This document shows positions 43,215 through 49,658 of a stretch of DNA of 64,000 nt, piece after piece. Both the position numbers and the translations under genes were made by a program. Below the pieces are notes generated by a model. The model did not search any database. It was not told the DNA's origin and was given only the letters and a program-made list of their open reading frames with translations. Source of the DNA: Cytophagales bacterium (GTDB lineage Bacteria > Bacteroidota > Bacteroidia > Cytophagales > Microscillaceae). Positions within the stretch are counted from its first letter, which is position 1; each line of letters begins with the position of its first letter. The DNA is taken from positions 124,001-188,000 of the forward strand of contig RDZE01000015.1 of NCBI GenBank assembly GCA_004293905.1. The letters are read 5' to 3'.

Positions 43215-44729
43215 TTAGTTTTCAAATATATCCCACCATTCCGTAGGCTGTATGTTTGTGTTTGTTTGAATGTTTGGTGTTTCTTCTTTTGTTTGTGATG
43301 CAACTTCTTTTTGAGGTTTAGCGGGGACTGTTGCAGGGTATTTGGTTAGAATTTCGGCTATTTTTTTCTTGAGTTGTTCTCCTTTTGTGGGGTTTATCAT
43401 GTGTACAAATTCGGCGAAACCTTTTACTGCATAAACAATGTGAGCGTCTTTATTACCCCATTTTTTATTCTCCCAACCTGTTTGTTCTATTTGGTGAAGC
43501 AGTGCTCTGAATTTTCGAAATTGTTGGCGGTCTACATTGGGTTTTTGATTGACTACAATACCTGTTACTTTTTGTTGAGAGCCTTTTCTCATAATTTTAG
43601 TTTTATCGGGGTGTAGCTCGAAGTCTTCACTTTCTATTACTTTTTTGACAAATAGAAGCATTTTGTTTATGTTCTCTTCGGCATCTTTATTGGCAGAGAA
43701 TGTGAGGTCGTCTGCATATCGAGTATAGGTAAAGCCATATTTGGTTGCCAAACCTTGCAATCGAGAGTCCATTTTATGAGCGATGAGCGTAGTAATGGCG
43801 GGGCTTGCGGGAGAGCCTTGTGGTAAATATCTTTCGCCTTTGTGCAAGTAGTAAATTTCGTTGTCTACATTCAATTTTTCGGTTTCGTGATAGGTACAAA
43901 GGAGTGCTAAAGTCAGTGCAATTTGTTCGGAATAACCCAATTTTACAAATAATCCTTTGACACGTTTGTAGGAAATAGACGGAAAAAAATCTTTTAAATC
44001 TAAATTGATGACAATGTCTTTGCCGATGTGTGGAGTAGCATTACTAAGGATAGAGCGTTCAGGCACAAACCCGTGTACTTGTGCTTTTGGTTTTATTTTG
44101 TATAAAATATGTTCTAAAATCCATTGTTGCACCTTTTTCAGGTCGGGCATTGGGGCGGAGATTGTTCTTAGTCCTCCTGATTTTTTGGGTATTGTGAAAT
44201 GGTTGTAGTGAGTTATTTTGCTCACTTTGCGATGGTAGGCTAAAAAACGCAATTTACTTAAGGGTATTTGCATTGCTTCTGCCAATTGAAGCATGTTTTC
44301 GAACAAGGGAAGTTCGTATTTTTGGAGGTTTTCAAGGTTATTTTCCTTTTGTATGAGTGCTGCTGATACGCCTTCGCCTAAATAAACAATATCATTTTGT
44401 TGGCTTTCTTGCCATTTTTTGGCTTTGTCTTTTCTTTTTTGTTCGTTTCTGAGTTTAGTAGCAGCTTGTTTTTCCTTTGAGGCTTTCATTTTGGCTTTTC
44501 GCATTTCTAAAAGCATAGCCTCGCGCTTGTTGTATTTGTTTTGCTTTGTTAGTAGCTCATTCAGCTCTTTTTGCAAATCTGCTTCTCTTTTGATGAGTGT
44601 TTCAGAGAGTGTGGGCTGTTCTTTTTTTTCCCAAAACCCCAACCGCTGCATTTCTTCCAAAACGAATTGGTCTTTTGAGGTAGTGCGAATACGGTCATAC
44701 AGTTGTTGTCTTGTAAGTTGTGTGGACAT
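43215..44729 (-). CDS. Retron-type reverse transcriptase with N-terminal coiled coil
   Basis: 504 aa from the ATG at 44729; a frame extends to 44831 but runs into the ncRNA repeat. Residues ~40-115 are a Lys/Glu-rich coiled coil absent from ordinary retron RTs of ~320 aa. The RT domain (~150-450) shows the retron marks: 'IPKKSGGLRTISAP' (177-192), NAxxH as NATPH (230-234), catalytic Asp in 'LDLKDFFPSI' (D244), 'LPQGSPASPAIT' (302-312), YADD (338-341) and VTG in 'KVTGIVVN' (388-390). No group II intron maturase or endonuclease domain follows; the C-terminal ~45 residues are a Pro/Thr/Gln-rich tail. It should copy part of the upstream RNA into DNA. First protein gene of a three-gene operon, downstream of three ncRNA copies. 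Confidence 0.92.
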   Translation of the reverse strand: MSTQLTRQQLYDRIRTTSKDQFVLEEMQRLGFWEKKEQPTLSETLIKREADLQKELNELLTKQNKYNKREAMLLEMRKAKMKASKEKQAATKLRNEQKRKDKAKKWQESQQNDIVYLGEGVSAALIQKENNLENLQKYELPLFENMLQLAEAMQIPLSKLRFLAYHRKVSKITHYNHFTIPKKSGGLRTISAPMPDLKKVQQWILEHILYKIKPKAQVHGFVPERSILSNATPHIGKDIVINLDLKDFFPSISYKRVKGLFVKLGYSEQIALTLALLCTYHETEKLNVDNEIYYLHKGERYLPQGSPASPAITTLIAHKMDSRLQGLATKYGFTYTRYADDLTFSANKDAEENINKMLLFVKKVIESEDFELHPDKTKIMRKGSQQKVTGIVVNQKPNVDRQQFRKFRALLHQIEQTGWENKKWGNKDAHIVYAVKGFAEFVHMINPTKGEQLKKKIAEILTKYPATVPAKPQKEVASQTKEETPNIQTNTNIQPTEWWDIFEN

Positions 44730-44771
44730 GATTACTCTGTTTTTTTCGTCTAAATTAATTTTTTTTAGTAA

Positions 44772-44995
44772 AAAAGGCAAAATTACTTCGTATTTTCTCA
44801 GAACTATATCTATCAACTCACAAAGAACCACTACTATATGATATTTATATTCTGGGAATATGACCTGTAAATGTCATATAGTAGTAGTTCTTCTAAATTA
44901 AGATAGTATGTAGTGATGTAAGTGTTGTTTTTTTGCGACAATGACGAAACATCATTTTTTCCTTTTAAGGGGAAAGCAAGTATTTTCAGCCTTTT
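44772..44995 (-). ncRNA. Retron-like ncRNA, copy 1 (RT-proximal)
   Basis: Reading towards the RT: a 5' arm with a small UUUCC/GGAAA stem, a hairpin AAUGAUG-UUU-CGUCAUU (44956-44940), a linker, then the long hairpin (44890-44825) and a 3' arm. The ends pair as in a1/a2: AAAAGGC-UG-AAAAUACUU with AAGUA-A-UUUUGCCUUUU, 16 pairs with two small bulges. The candidate branching G is at 44977, just inside a1. The long hairpin has one U-G wobble on the minus strand that would be a C-A mismatch on the plus strand. It ends 43 nt before the RT start. msr-msd identity is inferred from position and structure. Confidence 0.8.
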
Positions 44996-45055
44996 AATAT
45001 TAACAATAATAAAGTTAGAGTGTGTCTCACGCGAAGATTTAGAATAAAAAAGAAG

Positions 45056-45258
45056 TTACTTCGTATTTTCTCAGAACTATATCTATCAACTCCTAAAGAA
45101 CCACTACTATATGATATTTATATTCTGGGAATATGACCTGCAAATGTCATATAGTAGTGGTTCTTCCGAATCAAGATAGTATGTAGTGATGTAAGTGTTG
45201 TTTTTTTGCGACAATGACGAAACATCATTTTTTCCTTTTGAGGGGAAAGCAAGTATTT
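45056..45258 (-). ncRNA. Retron-like ncRNA, copy 2
   Basis: Same structure as copy 1. UUU-loop hairpin at 45229-45213, long hairpin at 45163-45098 with a perfect 17-bp arm GAACCACTACTATATGA and its complement, extended by two A-T pairs at the base and, after one mismatch, five more pairs before an apical ATATTC-CCA-GAATAT hairpin. A lower stem CTATC/GATAG frames it. Candidate branching G at 45250. Terminal pairing is weak here (UACUU/AAGUA, 5 bp). Hairpin type as in copy 1, flanks as in copy 3. Confidence 0.8.
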
Positions 45259-45287
45259 GTATAAAAATGAAGTTTGTTGTAGAAAAA

Positions 45288-45490
45288 TTACTTCATATTT
45301 TCTCAGAACTATATCTATCAACTCCTAAAGAACTACCTTAGAGTAGTATTTAGTTTCTGGGAAATCGGACTGTAAATGCTACTCTAAGGTAGTTCTTCCG
45401 AATCAAGATAGTATGTAGTGATGTAAGTGTTGTTTTTTTGCGACAATGACGAAACATCATTTTTTCCTTTTGAGGGGAAAGCAAGTATTT
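45288..45490 (-). ncRNA. Retron-like ncRNA, copy 3 (distal, alternative hairpin)
   Basis: Flanks differ from copy 2 at one base, but the long hairpin (45395-45330) has a different perfect 17-bp arm, GAACTACCTTAGAGTAG, with its exact complement: 10 of 17 pairs are changed on both sides. The apical CCA loop and the ATTTA/TAAAT pairing are kept. UUU-loop hairpin at 45461-45445, candidate branching G at 45482. Terminal pairing is 8 bp with one bulge. It is the first copy transcribed, about 30 nt after the atpA terminator. No consensus promoter is seen in the short gap. Confidence 0.8.
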
Positions 45491-45522
45491 AAATTTTTTG
45501 TGTATTTTTTTTAGCTAAAGTC

Positions 45523-45558
45523 AAAAAAAATGCCAATGAAGTTAATTTCATTGACATT
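45523..45558 (-). terminator. Intrinsic terminator of atpHA
   Basis: A 12-bp stem AATGTCAATGAA / TTCATTGGCATT (one G-U pair on the minus strand), 6-nt loop, followed by T8 on the minus strand. It separates atpA from the ncRNA array, so the array probably has its own promoter. Confidence 0.85.
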
Positions 45559-45582
45559 TTAAGTTGTTTTTTTATAAAAAGA

Positions 45583-47163
45583 TTATTTCGCGTATCGTTT
45601 TGCTAATTCGGTAGCCATTTTTTTCATGGCTTCGAGGTCTGCTTCTTCCATTTTGCCTGCTCTGAGGTTTTCAAGAATGTCTTTTCTCTCAGTGCTAAGG
45701 GATTGTAGATAATCTTTTTCGTATTCGCGTACACGTTCTACGGGTACTTCGTCTAACCAACCATTGGTAGAAGCTAAGATGATAGCAACTTGTTGTTCTA
45801 CGGATACAGGAGAGTATCTTGGCTGTTTAAGGATTTCTTGGTTGCGACGACCGCGCTCAATAGTGAGTTTAGTAGCAGCATCGAGGTCGGATCCGAATTT
45901 TGCGAAGGCTTCCAACTCGCGGAATTGTGCTTGGTCGAGTTTGAGTGTACCTGCTACTTTTTTCATAGATTTGATTTGCGCAGAACCTCCTACCCTTGAT
46001 ACTGAGATACCTACGTTGATAGCGGGGCGGATACCTGAGTTAAATAGGTTTGTTTCTAAGAATATTTGCCCATCTGTGATAGAGATTACATTGGTAGGAA
46101 TATAGGCAGATACGTCCCCTGCTTGTGTTTCGATGATAGGCAATGCGGTTAATGAACCTCCTCCTTTGATTTTTCCTTGCAATGAGGGGGGAACATCATT
46201 CATTTGTTTTGCTACATCATCGGAAGCATTGATTTTAGCAGCTCTTTCCAATAAGCGGCTGTGTAAGTAGAAAACGTCTCCGGGATAGGCTTCGCGTCCG
46301 GGAGGTCTTCTTAATAATAGAGATACTTCGCGGTATGCTACGGCTTGTTTTGATAAGTCATCATAAATTACTAAGGCAGGTCGTCCTGTGTCGCGGAAAT
46401 ATTCGCCGATGGCAGCTCCTGTGAAAGGGGCAAAGAATTGTACTGGGGCGGGGTCGGAGGCAGGTGCTGATACGACTACGGTGTAGGGCATTGCGCCGCC
46501 TTTTTCTAAGGCACTTACTACTTGTGCTACTGTGCTCTGACGTTGTCCGCAGGCTACGTAAATGCAATATACGGGTTCGCCTCTTTCGTAAAATTCTTTT
46601 TGATTGAGGATTGTATCTAAGGCTACGGCTGTTTTTCCAGTTTGACGGTCGCCGATGATGAGTTCTCTTTGCCCTCTACCAATGGGAATCATTGCATCGA
46701 TGGCTTTGATACCTGTTTGTAGGGGTTCGTTCACGGGTTGTCTATAGATTACGCCGGGTGCTTTTCTTTCCAATGGCATTTCGAAGAGTTCGCCAGCAAT
46801 AGGTCCTTTACCATCTATGGGTTCAGCGAGTGTATTTACGACTCTTCCTACTAAGCCTTCTCCTACTTTGATAGAGGCGATTTGGTTGGTTCTTCTTACG
46901 GTATCCCCTTCTTTTACGCCAGTAGATTCGCCAAATAATACTACCCCTACGTTGTCTTCTTCTAAGTTGAGGGCTAAGCCTCTGAGTCCATTGGCAAATT
47001 CTACTAATTCTCCTGCTTGTACTTGTGTAAGTCCATAAATGCGTGCTACACCGTCTCCTATTTGTAGTACGGTACCTACTTCTTGTAGCTCGGCTTCGGT
47101 TTTAAAGTTGGAAAGTTGTTCTCGCAATACTGCTGAAACCTCGTCGGGTCTTATCTGTATCAT
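45583..47163 (-). CDS. atpA: F1F0 ATP synthase subunit alpha
   Basis: A 526-aa protein of normal length. N-terminal '[14 protein letters not shown]', Walker A '[13 protein letters not shown]' (~170), '[43 protein letters not shown]' and the Arg-finger region '[19 protein letters not shown]' are all present. It forms the non-catalytic nucleotide sites of F1 in the cytoplasm. It starts 10 nt after atpH. The next subunit gene expected after it, atpG, is not present; the terminator and retron-like array follow instead. Confidence 0.98.
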   Translation of the reverse strand: MIQIRPDEVSAVLREQLSNFKTEAELQEVGTVLQIGDGVARIYGLTQVQAGELVEFANGLRGLALNLEEDNVGVVLFGESTGVKEGDTVRRTNQIASIKVGEGLVGRVVNTLAEPIDGKGPIAGELFEMPLERKAPGVIYRQPVNEPLQTGIKAIDAMIPIGRGQRELIIGDRQTGKTAVALDTILNQKEFYERGEPVYCIYVACGQRQSTVAQVVSALEKGGAMPYTVVVSAPASDPAPVQFFAPFTGAAIGEYFRDTGRPALVIYDDLSKQAVAYREVSLLLRRPPGREAYPGDVFYLHSRLLERAAKINASDDVAKQMNDVPPSLQGKIKGGGSLTALPIIETQAGDVSAYIPTNVISITDGQIFLETNLFNSGIRPAINVGISVSRVGGSAQIKSMKKVAGTLKLDQAQFRELEAFAKFGSDLDAATKLTIERGRRNQEILKQPRYSPVSVEQQVAIILASTNGWLDEVPVERVREYEKDYLQSLSTERKDILENLRAGKMEEADLEAMKKMATELAKRYAK

Positions 47164-47173
47164 ATCTTAGACT

Positions 47174-47710
47174 TTATTTGGTAAATGTGTATTTCAAACG
47201 TTGTAATGAGGAAATGATAGAATTATCTATTTGTATATCATTGATGCGCAAGAGGAATCCTCCGATGAGTTGTTCATCTTGTTTTGCTTCAAGAATGATA
47301 GTTTTTTTAAGTTGCTGTTCAAGTTTTTGTTGTACTTGTTGCTTAGTGATTTCATCTATAGGAGTGGCAGTGGTGATTTGGGCTCTAAGGATTCCTTTTC
47401 CTTCTTCGTACATGGCTATCCACTCTTGACATAGGCTTTTGAGGATTCCTTCTCTGCTTTTTTCTGAAAGTAAATGAAAAGTTTCTTGTGTGATGGTTTG
47501 TACTTTACCTCCGAATATTTTTTCAAGGATTACTTTCTTTTTATATCCTTTGATGATGGGGTTTTTCAGAACTGTATTGAGGTCGTTATTGTGTTGGCAT
47601 ACATTTAAAATAAGTTGCATGTCTTTGTGTACCTCTTCTGTTACGTTTTTTTCTTTTGCCATTTCGAAGAGCGATTTGGCGTATCTATAGGCTACTGTTT
47701 GTTCTGACAT
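47174..47710 (-). CDS. atpH: F1F0 ATP synthase subunit delta
   Basis: A 178-aa protein matching the delta (OSCP) subunit: N-terminal 'VAYRYAKSLFEMAKEKNV', central 'FHLLSEKSREGILKSLCQEWIAMYEEGKGI' and C-terminal 'QDEQLIGGFLLRINDIQIDNSIISSLQRL'. It joins F1 to the peripheral stalk. It forms a two-gene operon with atpA behind a clear promoter; the F0 genes (a, c, b) are not upstream, so the ATP synthase genes are split in this genome. Confidence 0.93.
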   Translation of the reverse strand: MSEQTVAYRYAKSLFEMAKEKNVTEEVHKDMQLILNVCQHNNDLNTVLKNPIIKGYKKKVILEKIFGGKVQTITQETFHLLSEKSREGILKSLCQEWIAMYEEGKGILRAQITTATPIDEITKQQVQQKLEQQLKKTIILEAKQDEQLIGGFLLRINDIQIDNSIISSLQRLKYTFTK

Positions 47711-47745
47711 TTGTTTTGCTAAGGTAATGTATTATTTCGATGCCC

Positions 47746-47777
47746 CAAAATTAGTATTATTCCTTGTGTATTTCAAA
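47746..47777 (-). promoter_or_regulatory. Bacteroidota-type promoter for atpHA
   Basis: On the minus strand: TTTG (47777-47774), 20 nt, TAATTTTG (47753-47746). Exact consensus match; transcription would start about 30 nt before the atpH ATG. Confidence 0.75.
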
Positions 47778-47799
47778 ATAAATATTATTTTTTTTGTTT

Positions 47800-48711
47800 C
47801 TATAGCCATTTTTTTAGTCTGAAGATGGCAAAAATAACTATTGTAATCAATATCATCACTCCCCAAACTGCCCAATAGCCCATTTGCATTTCTAATTCGG
47901 GCATATATTTGAAGTTCATACCATATACGCCTACAATGAAAGTGAGTGGCATAAAGAATACAGAAAAGATGGTGAGTACTTGTACGATTTCGTTGGTGCG
48001 TTGTGAAGATACAGAGAAATAAATATTGAGTAGGTTATTGATGTCTTCTTGGAGGGTTTCGTACATGTTTTCGAGGTGTATGAATTCGTCAAGAGTATCG
48101 CGTGTGTAGATGATGTCTTCTTTTTCGTGGGCTAATTTTCGGAGGTAGTTGATGATGTCGCGCGAGAGTAGTAGTGTGCGTTTGATGGAGTCTGTACGTC
48201 TTTTGAGGGTATATAGATTTTCTAAGAGGTTGGGTTGTTTTTTGGTGGCAAAAATAAGATTTTCGTAGTCGTTGAGTTTTTCAGCCATTTGGTTGGCGGG
48301 TTCTTCGTAGGTATGCAATACAAAATCAAGGAGTTTGTGCAATAATTCGATGGGAGTATTACAAATTTGGGGGTCTATGTATTTTTCTTTGAGGTGTTGT
48401 ATAAAGGGTTGTTCGGCACGGTGTACGGTGATTAAAAGATTATCAGAGTAAAAGACGGCTATTTTTCTTGTGATTTCTCTGATGGTTGCTCCGTTGGTAG
48501 GTGCTTCTTCGTCGTAGCGTCTAAGAATCATGAAGTCTATATCGCCTAATTTTTCATATTTGGGGAGGTGTGCAGGTTGTAGGCAATCTTCTACCCAAAA
48601 TTTATTGAGGTTGTATCTTTCTGCAAGTTCTTTGATTTCTTTTTCGTTGGGATTGGTTACATATACCCATTCGAAGGTAAATATATCGTGTTCTTGTAAG
48701 ATTTTAATCAT
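47800..48711 (-). CDS. corA: CorA-family magnesium/divalent-cation transporter
   Basis: A 303-aa protein with a cytoplasmic alpha/beta N-terminal domain, a long helix region (~140-240) and two C-terminal membrane spans (~245-265 and ~280-298). The signature 'YGMNF' sits at the end of the first span (GMN motif, the pore mouth). The tail ends in basic residues (FRLKKWL), as in CorA, where they hold magnesium-sensing charge. CorA forms a pentameric channel. ZntB-like zinc transport is the alternative for the family. Confidence 0.92.
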   Translation of the reverse strand: MIKILQEHDIFTFEWVYVTNPNEKEIKELAERYNLNKFWVEDCLQPAHLPKYEKLGDIDFMILRRYDEEAPTNGATIREITRKIAVFYSDNLLITVHRAEQPFIQHLKEKYIDPQICNTPIELLHKLLDFVLHTYEEPANQMAEKLNDYENLIFATKKQPNLLENLYTLKRRTDSIKRTLLLSRDIINYLRKLAHEKEDIIYTRDTLDEFIHLENMYETLQEDINNLLNIYFSVSSQRTNEIVQVLTIFSVFFMPLTFIVGVYGMNFKYMPELEMQMGYWAVWGVMILITIVIFAIFRLKKWL

Positions 48712-48830
48712 AGAGCTAAATAAAATTTTTGATGCTTATAAAAGATGTTACAAATATAGGATTTATTTTATAGTTTTGTGCCTGCTCTATAGTAGTAAAA
48801 TTATATTAAAATTATTTTGTTATAAAAAAC

Positions 48831-49658
48831 ATGGGTAAAAAAATGGAAGTAGCCCTGATTACAGGCGCGGCAGGTGGTATTGGTTATGAGTTAGCCAAAA
48901 TCATGTATCGAGAGGGTTTTGGCTTGGTGTTGGTTGATATTCGGGCAGAGGCTATAGCTGAAACGCCAAAGTTGTTAGCGGAGCAAGTAGGTAAAAGAGA
49001 TACTTTAGTGTATACTATAGTGAAAGACCTCACGACTGATAGTGCTGCTGAGGAGATTTATGAAGAACTTTCGACAAAAAATATTACGGTAGATATTTTG
49101 ATTAATAATGCGGGCTTGGGCGATTTTGGCGATTTTGTGAATACTAATTGGAAAAAACAATCTACTATTATCAAATTGAATATGTTGGCATTGTCGCATT
49201 TGACGCGTTTATTTTTGCCTACGATGGTTGCTCAGGAGTATGGCAGAATCATGAATGTGGCATCGATGGCGGCATTTCAACCAAGTCCTTTGATGTCGGT
49301 CTATTTTGCGAGCAAGGCTTTTGTACTTTCCTTTTCTCAAGCTATAGCTGATGAGATAAAAGATAAAAATATTACGGTTACGGTGTTGTGTCCTGGTACT
49401 ACGGTTACGGGCTTTCAGGCGGCAGTGGGCGCAGGTAATCCTGAATTGGCGGGTAAGCGTTGGGCTTACTCTACGGCTGAAGAGGTAGCTGTTTATGGTT
49501 ACAAAGCCATGATGCGTGGCAAATTAATTGCTATTCCGGGTGTTGTAAATCCTTGGTTGGCGTGGTTAAGTAAGATTTTGCCGCGTAGTTGGGTGATACG
49601 TATGGTGAGGCGTGGTCAGGAGCGTAATCGGCGTAATTTTATCAAGAGTGGTAATTAG
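48831..49658 (+). CDS. Short-chain dehydrogenase/reductase
   Basis: A 275-aa SDR. Cofactor loop 'TGAAGGIG' (~12-19), 'NNAGLGDFG' (NNAG), catalytic Ser in 'NVASMAAFQPS' and the YxxxK pair in 'VYFASKAF'. The C-terminal ~50 residues are basic and hydrophobic (RSWVIRMVRRGQERNRRN), as in the 'DltE/YqjQ-like' SDR group. The substrate is unknown. An ATG at 48843 is an alternative start. It converges with the vWA gene with a 4-nt overlap of the stops. Confidence 0.85.
   Translation: MGKKMEVALITGAAGGIGYELAKIMYREGFGLVLVDIRAEAIAETPKLLAEQVGKRDTLVYTIVKDLTTDSAAEEIYEELSTKNITVDILINNAGLGDFGDFVNTNWKKQSTIIKLNMLALSHLTRLFLPTMVAQEYGRIMNVASMAAFQPSPLMSVYFASKAFVLSFSQAIADEIKDKNITVTVLCPGTTVTGFQAAVGAGNPELAGKRWAYSTAEEVAVYGYKAMMRGKLIAIPGVVNPWLAWLSKILPRSWVIRMVRRGQERNRRNFIKSGN

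Larger units (their letters stand above)
44783..45490 (-). repeat. Tandem array of three 203-nt direct repeats upstream of the RT
   Basis: Copies at 44783-44985, 45056-45258 and 45288-45490, each exactly 203 nt, separated by 70 and 29 nt of unrelated sequence. Copies 1 and 2 differ at 8 positions. Copies 2 and 3 differ at 1 position outside the central 66-nt hairpin and at 28 positions inside it. No reading frame is conserved across copies, and substitutions preserve base pairing, so these are RNA elements. The whole 44730-45582 interval has no credible protein gene. Confidence 0.95.

Noticed and set aside
43202-43303. Extended start of the WGR protein
   Set aside because: The extra 34 residues overlap the RT C-terminus in another frame and precede the natural beginning of the WGR domain.
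43215-44729. Group II intron-encoded RT
   Set aside because: No maturase or endonuclease domain after the RT, and no domain V/VI-like structure flanks the gene.
44730-44831. Longer N-terminus of the RT starting at 44831
   Set aside because: The extra 34 codons run into the ncRNA repeat; the ATG at 44729 lies after the repeat and gives a typical start.
45118-45321. 67-aa reading frame on the minus strand within the array
   Set aside because: Not conserved in the other copies and spans repeat and spacer; substitutions follow RNA pairing rather than codons.
44783-45490. CRISPR array
   Set aside because: Repeats are 203 nt, only three, with unequal spacers of 29 and 70 nt, and no cas genes are near.
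43215-45490. Diversity-generating retroelement (template/variable repeats)
   Set aside because: Differences between copies are compensatory pairs, not adenine-directed substitutions, no target gene carries a matching repeat, and the RT has retron motifs NAxxH and VTG.
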